The notes beneath the pieces were generated by a model, which saw only the letters and a list, made by a program, of their open reading frames with translations, was not told the DNA's origin and did not search any database. This document shows, piece by piece, positions 9,951 to 18,302 of a stretch of 64,000 nt of DNA (positions within the stretch are counted from its first letter, which is position 1; every line of letters begins with the position of its first letter). Source of the stretch: an uncultured Bacteroidia bacterium (GTDB taxonomy: Bacteria > Bacteroidota > Bacteroidia > Bacteroidales > UBA932); the NCBI GenBank assembly GCA_902784435.1, contig CACZUR010000018.1, forward strand, positions 1 to 64,000, written 5' to 3'. Made by a program: the position numbers and the translations under genes.

Positions 9951-10577
9951 GTGGCTGTCCGTCACATATTCAAGATAATGGCAAGCGCTGTGGCGCTTGC
10001 TATTGTCGTTTATTCCTGCAAAACCAATCTGGGAGAGGCAGAGAAACTGGACCTGGCCCGGATTCCCCTCCAGACGGTGGACAGCATGTTCTTCGTGCAG
10101 TCCGAAAACGGCCGTCTAAAAATGCGCGTAGAGGCTCCCCGGATGGAGGTTTACGAGTACGATACCCTGTCATACGACCTTTTTCCCAAGGGCATCCACG
10201 TGTATGGCTACACGGAAGAGGGCGCGCTGGAAACCACCATCGTGGCCCGCATGGCCCGGCACGACAAGTATCCCAAGCGGAACGAGGAACTGTGGTCGGC
10301 CTTCGGGAAGGTGGTGGTGCGCAACATCATCAAGCAGGAAACCATGGAGACGGACACTTTGTACTGGGACAGCAAGAAGAGCGAAATCTGGACAGACTGC
10401 TACGTGCGCATGTATTCCCCGTCCGGCCTCATGCAGGGATACGGGATGCGCTCGGACGAGATGGCCCGCAACGCCATTCTCATGCGGCCCTTCGACAATG
10501 AGTTCATTTTGGAGAGCGATTCTACCAAAGTCGTCATTGATTCTGTGAATTTTATCGGACCCATGCCAAAAAAATAG
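9951..10577 (+). CDS. lptC: LPS export ABC transporter periplasmic protein LptC-like lipoprotein
   Basis: A 208-residue protein with a short hydrophobic N-terminus and a lipobox-like VVYSC. The rest alternates short beta strands (KMRVEAPRMEVYEYDTLSYDLFPKGIHVYGY, ETDTLYWDSKKSEIWTD, GMRSD) in the LptC/OstA beta-jellyroll pattern. LptC receives LPS from LptBFG at the inner membrane and passes it to LptA. The start is uncertain: GTG at 9951 sits 4 nt after the upstream stop, ATG at 9978 is the alternative, and a GTG at 9918 would overlap the TPR gene. A SurA-like foldase gene follows. Confidence 0.82.
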   Translation: MAVRHIFKIMASAVALAIVVYSCKTNLGEAEKLDLARIPLQTVDSMFFVQSENGRLKMRVEAPRMEVYEYDTLSYDLFPKGIHVYGYTEEGALETTIVARMARHDKYPKRNEELWSAFGKVVVRNIIKQETMETDTLYWDSKKSEIWTDCYVRMYSPSGLMQGYGMRSDEMARNAILMRPFDNEFILESDSTKVVIDSVNFIGPMPKK

Positions 10578-10599
10578 TGGTTATTTTCCAGAAATTTTG

Positions 10600-10607
10600 T
10601 AATTTTG
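10600..10607 (+). promoter_or_regulatory. Putative -7 box of the PpiD/SurA-like gene
   Basis: TAATTTTG matches the TAnnTTTG element and lies 47 nt before the ATG at 10655, in the gap after lptC. Confidence 0.45.
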
Positions 10608-10654
10608 CAGCCCTTGTGCAAAAATTGAAGAAAAATTAAAAAAAATACACGAAA

Positions 10655-12742
10655 ATGGCAGCTTTAGAGACCATTAGAACCAAATTCGGCATTGGTGCGT
10701 CGCTCATCATTGCCTTCGGTCTGTTACTCTTCCTTGTAAACCCGTCCGACATCATCCAGACCATCCAGTCTGCTTCTACCAAATATGATGTCGGCAAAAT
10801 CAACGGCAAACGCGTCACTTATCAGGACTTCGACCAGGAGGTGAAGAAGTTCCAGGAAATCCGGGAGATGCTCTCCGGCAGCTCCGCTTCCAGCGAGCAG
10901 GCACAGCGCCAGGTGCGCGACATGGCCTGGAACAATCTGGTAGAGGAATACCTGGTTATCCCCACCATCCAGGAAGCCGGTATCCGTGTGGGCCAGAAGG
11001 AGCAGATCGACCTCATGATCGGCGACGAAATCTCCCCCGTGATCACTTCCCTGGGCATTTTCTCGGACCAGAACGGCAACTTCTCCAAGGAGTCCGTCCG
11101 TGACTTTGTGGACAATGTGAACGCCGACGAAAGCGGCCGCGGCCTGCTGCTGCGCAACTACATCTTCAACGCCGTGCGCAACAACCGCTACAGCGAAAAG
11201 TACAATGCGCTGTTCACCGCCGCCTCCTATGTGAATTCCCTGGAGCGCAACCGTGCCATCGAGGAAAACAATACCACCGCCCAGGTGCGTTTCGTATCGG
11301 CCCCCAACACCTACTTCCCCATGGATTCTTCCATCGTGGTTTCTTCTTCCGAAATCAAGAAGTACTACGACAGCCACAAGGAGACCTTCCAGCGCAACGC
11401 TTCCCGCGACATCGAGTACGTGGTGTATGAGGTAAAGCCTTCTACGGCAGATATTTCCGCTCAGAATGAGGAATTTGCTTCCCTGTACGAGGAATTTGCA
11501 TCGGCCCAGAATGTGCGCGCCTTCCTGCAGCGCAACAGCGACCGCCAGTGGAGCGAAACCTGGTACAAGGACGGAGACCTGCGCAGCGTGAGCCGCGAGG
11601 TAGACGCTTTCGTGTCGGCCAACAACAGCGGCGTTTCCCCGGTGTACAAGTCCGGAGATACCTTCTATGCCGCCCGCATCATGGACCTGAAGAACATTCC
11701 GGATTCCGTGTATGTGCGCCACATGATGTTCCAGGGTGCCGACGCCCGTCATCTGGCCGACAGCCTGCTGGCCGTGGTGAAGGGCAATAACTTCTCGGCC
11801 CTCGCTGCCATTTATTCCGCCGACCAGGGCAATGCCGACGAAGGCGAAATGGGCAACATCGGCTGGATGACCCAGAACATGATGATCCCCGGCTTCGAAT
11901 CTGTGCTCACCGCCCAGGTTGGAAAGCCTTACATCATCGGCACCCAGTATGGTACCCACATCGTAGAGGTGACCAAGGCCACCAAGCCCCTTGCCAAGAA
12001 GCAGGTAGCCATCTTCGAGAAGGCCACCCTGCCCAGCAAGGAAACCTATGCAGAGGTGTACAACAAGGCCAATGTGCTGGCTGTACGTGCCGCCGGCAAG
12101 TATGCCAACTACAAGGCCGCCTGCGACTCTACCGGTACCTATTCCCGCAGCCTCACCATCAACGAGGGTACGGACACTTACGGTGCCATCAGCCACGCCA
12201 AGGAAGTTACCCGCTGGGCCTTCGACAACAAGCCCGGCAAGGCTTCCGGCATCATTACCGTAGACAACAACTATTTCTTCATCGTGGCCGTCAAGGACGC
12301 TCACAAGGAGGGCTACGCTGCCGTATCCGAGGTTTCCGACGATATCAAGAACGTGCTCTACCGTGAAAAGTACGCCCAGGCCCGCAAGGAAGAGGTTGCT
12401 GCCAAAATCGAGGGTCTGAAAGACCTGGAGGCCATTGCCGAGAAACTGGGAACCACCGTTTCCACCGTTTCCGACGTCACCTTCTCCACCAACTCCGCTC
12501 CTGCCACCGAGCCCGCTTTCGTGGGTGCCGTGGCCGCTGCCAAGGAGGGTGAGATCACCGGTCCCGTAGCCGGTATTATGGGAACCTATGTGCTGCAGGT
12601 GGACGGCCGCGAGACCGGCGCCTACTTCACGGAGGACGATGCCAAGGCCGCCCAGAGCCGCATCGACACCTATCACACCCAGATGCTGCTGCCCCTGATG
12701 GCCGATAAGACCGTCAAGGACAACCGGGCCCGTTTCTATTAA
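10655..12742 (+). CDS. Membrane-anchored peptidyl-prolyl isomerase, PpiD/SurA-like
   Basis: A 695-residue foldase. One transmembrane helix (about residues 12-29, GIGASLIIAFGLLLFLVN) anchors a periplasmic part. A SurA-N-like chaperone region spans about 45-240. A parvulin-type PpiC domain is visible at about 350-440 (YVRHMMFQGAD, then GEMGNIGWMTQNMMIPGFE and YGTHIVEVTK). A second, degenerate PPIase-like region follows. Such proteins assist folding of outer-membrane proteins in the periplasm. It follows lptC, has its own possible promoter at 10600-10607, and is followed by a strong hairpin terminator. Confidence 0.9.
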   Translation: MAALETIRTKFGIGASLIIAFGLLLFLVNPSDIIQTIQSASTKYDVGKINGKRVTYQDFDQEVKKFQEIREMLSGSSASSEQAQRQVRDMAWNNLVEEYLVIPTIQEAGIRVGQKEQIDLMIGDEISPVITSLGIFSDQNGNFSKESVRDFVDNVNADESGRGLLLRNYIFNAVRNNRYSEKYNALFTAASYVNSLERNRAIEENNTTAQVRFVSAPNTYFPMDSSIVVSSSEIKKYYDSHKETFQRNASRDIEYVVYEVKPSTADISAQNEEFASLYEEFASAQNVRAFLQRNSDRQWSETWYKDGDLRSVSREVDAFVSANNSGVSPVYKSGDTFYAARIMDLKNIPDSVYVRHMMFQGADARHLADSLLAVVKGNNFSALAAIYSADQGNADEGEMGNIGWMTQNMMIPGFESVLTAQVGKPYIIGTQYGTHIVEVTKATKPLAKKQVAIFEKATLPSKETYAEVYNKANVLAVRAAGKYANYKAACDSTGTYSRSLTINEGTDTYGAISHAKEVTRWAFDNKPGKASGIITVDNNYFFIVAVKDAHKEGYAAVSEVSDDIKNVLYREKYAQARKEEVAAKIEGLKDLEAIAEKLGTTVSTVSDVTFSTNSAPATEPAFVGAVAAAKEGEITGPVAGIMGTYVLQVDGRETGAYFTEDDAKAAQSRIDTYHTQMLLPLMADKTVKDNRARFY

Positions 12743-12760
12743 TCGGTAATCAAACCCTGA

Positions 12761-12794
12761 GAGCATGCCCGGCCCCTGACCGGGCATCTCTTTT
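12761..12794 (+). terminator. Intrinsic terminator after the foldase gene
   Basis: An 8-bp GC-rich stem (ATGCCCGG at 12765-12772, CCGGGCAT at 12780-12787) with a 7-nt loop, flanked by GAG/CTC that can extend the stem past a bulge, followed by a T-rich run. It closes the coaX-to-foldase block before ychF. Confidence 0.8.
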
Positions 12795-12806
12795 ATTGAA
12801 TGCGCT

Positions 12807-13910
12807 ATGTCTCTTAAATGCGGAATCGTAGGTCTTCCGAACGTAGGGAAGTCTACTCTTTTCAATTGTGTGAGCTCCGGCAAGGCCCAGAGCGCCAACT
12901 ATCCTTTCTGCACCATCGACCCTAACGTAGGGTCTACCAATGTGCCGGACAAACGCCTGGAGGTGCTTACGGAAATCTGTCATCCCCAGCGCACCATTCC
13001 CGCGACGGTGGAAATCGTGGACATTGCCGGCCTGGTGAAGGGCGCTTCCCGCGGAGAAGGCCTGGGGAACCAGTTCCTGGCCAATATCCGGGAGACGGAC
13101 GCCATCCTGCATGTGCTGCGCTGCTTCGACGACGGCAATATCGTGCATGTAGACGGCTCCATCGACCCTGTCCGGGACAAGGAAGTGGTCGATACAGAGC
13201 TGCAGATCAAGGACTTGGAAACCGTAGAGAACCGCATCAAGAAGGTAGAGAAAATGGCTACCACCGGCGGGGACAAGGAGGCCAAAAAGCTGCTGGGCCT
13301 GCTGCTCAGGTACAAGGCGGCCCTGGAGCAGGGGCTTTCCTGCCGCACCGTGGCCCTGGAGAACGCGGAGGAGGAGCAGATGGCCCACGACCTGTTCCTC
13401 ATCACCAACAAGCCGGTGATGTACGTCTGCAACGTGGATGAAGCATCGGCCGCTTCCGGCAACGCCTACGTAGACGCCGTGCGGGCCGCCGTAGCTTCGG
13501 AAAATGCAGAGATTCTGGTGATATCGGCCAAGACCGAGGCGGAGATTGCAGAGATCGAGGAGTACGAAGACCGCCAGATGTTCCTGGAAGAGATGGGGCT
13601 GCAGGAGAGCGGTGTGGTGCGCCTCATCCAGGCGGCTTACCACCTGCTGGGCCTCCGCACCTTCTTCACCGCCGGGGCCGACGAATGCCGCGCCTGGACC
13701 ATCAAGGCGGGGGACAAGGCTCCCCGCGCCGCCGGTGTCATCCACACGGACTTCGAGCGGGGCTTCATCCGGGCCGAAGTGATCAAGTACGAGGATTTCG
13801 TGCAGTACCGCACGGAAGCTGCCGTCCGCGCCGCCGGCAAGATGGGCATCGAAGGCAAGGAATACGTAGTGCAGGACGGCGACATCATGCACTTCCTCTT
13901 TAACGTGTAA
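12807..13910 (+). CDS. ychF: Redox-regulated ATPase YchF (Obg-family)
   Basis: A 367-residue P-loop protein of the Obg family that binds ATP more strongly than GTP and associates with ribosomes. G1 is GLPNVGKST at residues 9-17 and G3 is DIAGLVKGAS. The G4 region reads NVDE rather than NKxD, the signature of the YchF adenine preference. The C-terminal TGS-like domain (AGVIHTDFERGFIRAEVIKYEDF) is complete. It stands alone between a terminator and the convergent CpXC gene, whose stop is 3 nt away. Confidence 0.96.
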   Translation: MSLKCGIVGLPNVGKSTLFNCVSSGKAQSANYPFCTIDPNVGSTNVPDKRLEVLTEICHPQRTIPATVEIVDIAGLVKGASRGEGLGNQFLANIRETDAILHVLRCFDDGNIVHVDGSIDPVRDKEVVDTELQIKDLETVENRIKKVEKMATTGGDKEAKKLLGLLLRYKAALEQGLSCRTVALENAEEEQMAHDLFLITNKPVMYVCNVDEASAASGNAYVDAVRAAVASENAEILVISAKTEAEIAEIEEYEDRQMFLEEMGLQESGVVRLIQAAYHLLGLRTFFTAGADECRAWTIKAGDKAPRAAGVIHTDFERGFIRAEVIKYEDFVQYRTEAAVRAAGKMGIEGKEYVVQDGDIMHFLFNV

Positions 13911-13913
13911 GTT

Positions 13914-14528
13914 TTATCGGAAGAAACGCTCTATCCAGGCGGCGTCCACCTGCGCGAAGCCGGCGTCGGGTTTAATGTCCGGATGGCGGGACAGGATGCC
14001 CCGGGCGTCTTCGTATACGTTGAATCCCACATTTACAACCTGCATCTGGCCACCCAGGGGGAAGGCCAGCACCAGGTCGTTGTCGGCCCCTTCCAGGCGA
14101 AGGAATTTGAGGGGAGCCTGCAGGGCTTCCGGGTTCTTGGCGGCCAGTTCCCGGCGCGTCACCCATTTGCATATTTCCAGGATGCTGTCGTCCAGGCCGG
14201 CATCGTGGATGTTCACTTTCTCGATGAGGTCTCCCACTTCCCGTACCAGACGGAGGGTGTAGCCGTCCAGGTCCTTGACGGCATCGGCCACTTTCTGCGG
14301 GGGCATTTCCGTGCCCGGAAGCAGCCAGACCATGAGTTTGGCGTCCGGGTCGTGGTACAGCGTCTGGTACTTGGCCAGGTTGCGGTGACCGCAGTAGGGA
14401 CACTCCCACACAAAGAGGGAACCGTCCCTGACCCGGGCTTTGAGTTCCGGGTCAAGGGCGGTGTTGATGCTCTGACGGACTTCTATTTCCGTCTTCTGCC
14501 CGCACTTGTTACAGTTTACGGGCACCAT
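13914..14528 (-). CDS. CpXC zinc-ribbon domain protein
   Basis: A 204-residue protein with an N-terminal zinc ribbon made by Cys6-x-x-Cys9 and Cys43-x-x-Cys46 (ECPYCGH), matching the CpXC family. The remainder is mixed alpha/beta with no known catalytic motif. Family function is not established. The ATG at 14528 is preferred over a TTG at 14540 because it sits directly before the first zinc-ribbon strand. It overlaps the 3' end of galK by 20 nt, so the two are co-transcribed; nothing in its sequence links it to galactose metabolism. Confidence 0.8.
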   Translation of the reverse strand: MVPVNCNKCGQKTEIEVRQSINTALDPELKARVRDGSLFVWECPYCGHRNLAKYQTLYHDPDAKLMVWLLPGTEMPPQKVADAVKDLDGYTLRLVREVGDLIEKVNIHDAGLDDSILEICKWVTRRELAAKNPEALQAPLKFLRLEGADNDLVLAFPLGGQMQVVNVGFNVYEDARGILSRHPDIKPDAGFAQVDAAWIERFFR

Positions 14529-15651
14529 CGCTGATGACAACGTCGTACACCTTGGGGGCGTGGCCGAACTTGGCTTCGAACTGCTTCCTGGCTTCGGAGA
14601 CGAAGGCGTCGTACAGTTCGTCCTTGACCAGGTTGATGGTGCAGCCGCCGAAGCCGCCGCCCATCACGCGGGAACCGGTGACATCCATCTTGCGGGCCAG
14701 CTTGTTCAGGAAGTCCAGCTCTTCGCAGGAGACCTCGTACAGGCGGCTCAGGCCGAAGTGGGTCTGGTACATCATCTCGCCCACGGTTTCGTAGTCGCCG
14801 CGCTCCAGGGCGTCGCAGACGTCCAGTACGCGCTGCACTTCGCCAATCACATATTCGGCCCGCAGGAAGTCCTCTTCGGTGATTTCTCCGCGGACTTCGT
14901 CCAGCCACAACCGCTTGGCGTCCGAGAGGAATTCTACGTCCGGATGGTTTTTCCGGATGGCGGCGGCGGCCTTTTCGCAGGATTCGCGGCGCTTGTTGTA
15001 GGCGCTGGAGGCCAGCTCATGCTTTACGCAGGAGTCGATGAGCACCAGCCGATAGCCGTCCGGGCGGAAGGGGAAGTACTTGTACTCGCCGGTTTTGCAG
15101 TTGAGGCGCATCAGGGAGCCTTCCTTGCCGAAGATGGAGGCGAACTGGTCCATGATGCCGCACTTCACGCCGCAGTAATTGTGCTCCGTGCTCTGGCCGA
15201 TCTTGGCCAGTTCGAACTTCTCGATGCCGTTGCCGTTGATTTCGTTGATGGCGAAAGCAAATACGCTTTCCAGGGCCGCGGAACTGCTGAGGCCTGCGCC
15301 CAGGGGCACATCGCCGGCAAATACGGCGTCGAATCCCTGCACCTTGCCGCCCCGCTTGAGGGTTTCCCGGCAAACGCCAAAGATATAGCGGGCCCAGGAC
15401 TGCGCGGGTTTGTCTTCCTCGTTGAGGCCGAACTCCACATACTCGTTAAAGTTGATGGAGAACAGCTTCACCTTGTTGGTCCCGTTGGGCTCGATGGCCG
15501 CCATGATGCCGAAGTTGATGGCACCGGGGAACACGTAACCACCATTGTAGTCCGTGTGCTCACCAATGAGGTTGATACGGCCGGAGGACATATAGAGGGT
15601 GCCTTCCTTGCCAAACAGTTCTTTGAATTTTTCCTGGATTTTGTTTTTCAT
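14509..15651 (-). CDS. galK: Galactokinase
   Basis: A 380-residue GHMP kinase that phosphorylates galactose to galactose-1-phosphate, the entry step of the Leloir pathway. GRINLIGEHTDYNGG is the GalK signature, GLSSSAALE the ATP-binding GHMP motif, and GGGFGGCTINL the C-terminal motif. The frame stays open upstream into the repeat array, but the ATG at 15651 gives the conserved N-terminus and has a TATCTTTG -7 box 35 nt upstream. A galactose mutarotase gene lies 14 kb away, but galT was not seen in the window. Confidence 0.95.
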   Translation of the reverse strand: MKNKIQEKFKELFGKEGTLYMSSGRINLIGEHTDYNGGYVFPGAINFGIMAAIEPNGTNKVKLFSINFNEYVEFGLNEEDKPAQSWARYIFGVCRETLKRGGKVQGFDAVFAGDVPLGAGLSSSAALESVFAFAINEINGNGIEKFELAKIGQSTEHNYCGVKCGIMDQFASIFGKEGSLMRLNCKTGEYKYFPFRPDGYRLVLIDSCVKHELASSAYNKRRESCEKAAAAIRKNHPDVEFLSDAKRLWLDEVRGEITEEDFLRAEYVIGEVQRVLDVCDALERGDYETVGEMMYQTHFGLSRLYEVSCEELDFLNKLARKMDVTGSRVMGGGFGGCTINLVKDELYDAFVSEARKQFEAKFGHAPKVYDVVISDGARKL

Positions 15652-15685
15652 ATCTAGTGTTACTATTTTGGTTTTGCTTATCACA

Positions 15686-15693
15686 CAAAGATA
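15686..15693 (-). promoter_or_regulatory. -7 box of galK
   Basis: The minus strand reads TATCTTTG, an exact TAnnTTTG match, 35 nt upstream of the galK ATG. The first palindromic-array unit begins only about 40 bp further upstream, so the array abuts the galK promoter. Confidence 0.6.
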
Positions 15694-15735
15694 GTGAATA
15701 TTCCGCGAAAAACCGAATACCGAGGTTTCTGCCCG

Positions 15736-16190
15736 GTGTACATACCTCGCCCGGAACTCCTTCCTGCCCGCTGTACATACCTCCGCCAGAACCCCTTCCT
15801 GGCCGCTGTACATACCAGGTATGTACACGAAAACGGCCTCCTAGCGCGTTCCAGCTGTACATACCTCCGCCGGAACCCCTCTCCAGCCGCTGTACATACC
15901 AGGTATGTACACGAAAACGGCTTCCTAGCGCGTTCCAGCTGTACATACCTCCGGCGAAACCCCTTTCCACCCGCTGCACATACCAGGTATGTACACAAAA
16001 TCGGCCTCCTAGCGCGTTCCAGCTGTACATACCTCCGCCGGAACCCCTTCCTAGCCGCTGTACATACCAGGTATGTACACAAAAACGGCCTCCTAGCGCG
16101 TTCTGGCTGTACATACCTACGGCGAAACCCCTCTCCGTACACGAAAACGGCCTCCCAGCGCGTTCCAGCTGTACATACCAGGTATGTACA
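15736..16190. repeat. Left palindromic tandem array (REP-like), 84-bp composite period
   Basis: Alternating units both begin CTGTACATACC. Unit A is 49 nt and carries a near-perfect palindrome TGTACATACC-A-GGTATGTACA, then a spacer ending GCGCGTTCCAG. Unit B is 35 nt (CTGTACATACCTCCGCCGG...CCG) and holds only one arm. A units start at 15806, 15890, 15974 and 16058, an exact 84-bp period. Two B-like units precede (15736, 15771). At the right end the B unit at 16107 is truncated, an A unit lacks its palindrome (16137-16168), and a lone palindrome closes the array (16169-16190). It lies between galK and the RAYT gene, as expected for repeats tied to such transposases. Confidence 0.9.
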
Positions 16191-16227
16191 TCCGCACCCA
16201 CACCCACACCCGCATCTCCGCACAACC

Positions 16228-17148
16228 CTACATCACCAGACACCGTTTGATTTGCCTGGCGCCGGCATGGTAATCCCTATACAGGATATTGGCTATTTCC
16301 AGCTTTTCTTTCTGCGCCAGCTCATAGACAGAAAACTTCCCGTATCTAGGAACATACTGTGTATCAATCACCTTACATAGCTCCAGATCAGATATAGGTG
16401 CCGTCACATACCGGCTTTTTTCGTTTCGAAGCATCTCTGCAACCGTAACTCCGTCAGGAGCTATAAGCGGCGCCTCCATACTCTCCAGCGAAAAAGGTGC
16501 AGTGCCATTCTCGTCTTCCTGCTCTTTTATCCAATCGGTTCCACTCTTTCGGCCCATATAATAGTTAAAAGCCTGAACGGTGGAAAAACTATTCTCCACC
16601 AGGCCGATATCCAGGACCGTTTCGGGCAAGAAAACACCGGCAGGACCCATTTTCCACCGGGTCTCGAATGCCGCCCTCCTGGGAAGCGCCGCCTTTGTTT
16701 CCCAGAAATCCAACACTTTCTCAGGCATTGCGTCTTTTCCCAGCTCTTTTCGGAAATAGGCATTGGCCGAGGAATACGGATATTCGAACGGCGTCTGGCT
16801 AACCCCGTGATGCGGCGGGTTCTTCAGCGTATAGGAAACGGCGGCCAAGAAGTGCTTTAAGCCCACAACTTCCTGAATATAGCAACCCGGTTCTCCCAGC
16901 TGCCCCGTCCTCCGGTATTTGGAATTGAACTGTTTTGTGTAAGACTCCCGCGTGGTCCTTATCAGTTCAACGGGCTTCTGACTCGCGTAACAACCGTGAT
17001 GATGATCGCTCATCGCAGCGTAGGCATAGCAGGTGCTTCCGGTTTTGCATAAGGCCGAGCAAAGACTGTTGAAGCCCCTATTCATGTCGTCTTCGTTTCT
17101 GAACATCACCTCGCCATGGGAGGTGAAGCATAAATGGTAAGTTCCCAT
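16228..17148 (-). CDS. REP-associated tyrosine transposase (RAYT, Y1/HUH family)
   Basis: A 306-residue protein of the TnpA-REP group, single-strand DNA transposases domesticated to act on REP palindromes. The N-terminus (GTYHLCFTSHGEVMF) is the RAYT first strand. The HUH site is the His triplet in MSDHHHGCY (residues 49-51). Candidate catalytic tyrosines are Tyr70 and Tyr78 in SYTKQFNSKYRRTGQL, matching the usual YxxxFNxKYxRxG helix. The C-terminus (KLEIANILYRDYHAGARQIKR) resembles the DNA-binding tail. It is longer than many RAYTs. Palindromic arrays lie on both sides of the locus. The upstream nuclease gene ends 7 nt before its start, suggesting one transcript. Confidence 0.85.
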   Translation of the reverse strand: MGTYHLCFTSHGEVMFRNEDDMNRGFNSLCSALCKTGSTCYAYAAMSDHHHGCYASQKPVELIRTTRESYTKQFNSKYRRTGQLGEPGCYIQEVVGLKHFLAAVSYTLKNPPHHGVSQTPFEYPYSSANAYFRKELGKDAMPEKVLDFWETKAALPRRAAFETRWKMGPAGVFLPETVLDIGLVENSFSTVQAFNYYMGRKSGTDWIKEQEDENGTAPFSLESMEAPLIAPDGVTVAEMLRNEKSRYVTAPISDLELCKVIDTQYVPRYGKFSVYELAQKEKLEIANILYRDYHAGARQIKRCLVM

Positions 17149-17155
17149 ATATCAA

Positions 17156-18121
17156 TTATTTTTGGCCGATAGTCACCTGTATCCAAACCGGGCAGTGATC
17201 CGACACCCCACCCTGATACCGGGGGCCGGAGTAAGTTCTCAGGGGTTTCTCGCCGGCATGTCCTGCGTCCCGCGTCATCAGGAAAGGAATGCGGAGAATC
17301 TTCATGGACGGAGGTGCTTTCACCGCCCGGCTCACAAAAATCATGTCGATGAGTTCCCAAGCCCCGTCGTACTTGATGGTTCCCTCTCCTTGCCGACCAA
17401 GCGGCTCCGCCAGATTCCGCAACGTTGGCTCCAGGTCCTTGTAGACAGGATTGTCCGGCGTATCGTTCATATCGCCCATGGCTACAATCTTCCGGACGCC
17501 GGCGTCCTGCAAAGAATCGGCAAGCACCCGTAAACGCCTGACAGCCATCTGACGCCGGGCGTCGGACACGAGGGTACCTCCGTATTTGGAGGGGTGGTGG
17601 TTCACCAGGAAGGCGATGCTGTCGTCATCGGCCAGGCGAAAAGTAGCCAGCAGAATATCGCGGGTAGCGACGATGCTGTCCCCGGCGTAAAGATGGCAGG
17701 GACGGGCATCGGCCAGCTTCAGGCGGGAATGCCGATACAGGAGCGCGACGTCGATGCCGCGCCGGTCAGGCGAATCGAAATGCACGAGCCGATAGTCCAG
17801 CTTCCGCAGCGCCGTTACCTGTAACATCCGACGGAGAACAAAGGCATTCTCCACTTCCGCAAAGCCGATAACGTCCGGCACCCCTCCTTCCTGCGACCCT
17901 GCCCAAAGGATGCTCTTCGCAATGGCGTGGCACTTGGTATAGAAGCGTTTCCGCGTCCAGTGCCTTTCCCCGCGAGAACTGAATTCGGCGTCGGATACGC
18001 TGGTGGAATCGTTGCGCCAGTCAAAAAAGTTCTCCAGGTTCCAGAACATGACACGAAGGGTGTCTTCAGGAGGTTGCGCTGTTGCCAATAAAGCCCACAG
18101 CAGTGTAACAATCGTGCTCAT
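17156..18121 (-). CDS. Secreted endonuclease/exonuclease/phosphatase (EEP) family protein
   Basis: A 321-residue protein with a signal-peptide-like N-terminus (STIVTLLWALLATAQ). The EEP catalytic set is present: FWNLENFF, PDVIGFAEVEN, NHHPSKYGG, GDMNDTPDNP and the terminal SDHCPVW. The fold uses Mg2+ to cut phosphodiester bonds; Bacteroidetes homologues are annotated as secreted nucleases or phosphatases, and the substrate cannot be told from sequence. ATG 18121 is preferred because a TATATTTG box lies at 18126-18133; an ATG further upstream would place the promoter inside the gene. It lies 7 nt upstream of the RAYT gene and inside the pair of inverted repeat arrays. Confidence 0.87.
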   Translation of the reverse strand: MSTIVTLLWALLATAQPPEDTLRVMFWNLENFFDWRNDSTSVSDAEFSSRGERHWTRKRFYTKCHAIAKSILWAGSQEGGVPDVIGFAEVENAFVLRRMLQVTALRKLDYRLVHFDSPDRRGIDVALLYRHSRLKLADARPCHLYAGDSIVATRDILLATFRLADDDSIAFLVNHHPSKYGGTLVSDARRQMAVRRLRVLADSLQDAGVRKIVAMGDMNDTPDNPVYKDLEPTLRNLAEPLGRQGEGTIKYDGAWELIDMIFVSRAVKAPPSMKILRIPFLMTRDAGHAGEKPLRTYSGPRYQGGVSDHCPVWIQVTIGQK

Positions 18122-18125
18122 GCCC

Positions 18126-18133
18126 CAAATATA
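18126..18133 (-). promoter_or_regulatory. -7 box of the EEP nuclease-RAYT transcript
   Basis: The minus strand reads TATATTTG. Its 3' end is only 4 nt from the ATG at 18121, so the mRNA would be leaderless or nearly so. Confidence 0.5.
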
Positions 18134-18302
18134 AACGCCTGAGCGCGAAGTTGTCATGCAAAACAGAAAAATCTTTTAACGGATTTTTCCTGTAATAAAA
18201 TATTTTATTTATGGTTTTTGCCGGAACGACCTTTTTTTACGGGGAAACGACGTTTTTGAGGTCTGACAGCGGGTAGTGGCCTTCTGGTCCAGAGGTGAAA
18301 AA

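Noticed and set aside
10724-12898. A 724-codon open frame antisense to the PpiD/SurA-like gene
   Set aside because: High-GC codon use leaves the opposite strand open; the product has no domain and its sequence is low-complexity Gly/Val/His.
15560-16243. Long open frames on both strands across the left palindromic array, including an upstream extension of galK to 15828
   Set aside because: The repeat period (84 bp) is divisible by three, so any frame without a stop in one unit stays open. The translations are only repeats of the palindrome, and galK has a conserved start at 15651 with its own promoter.
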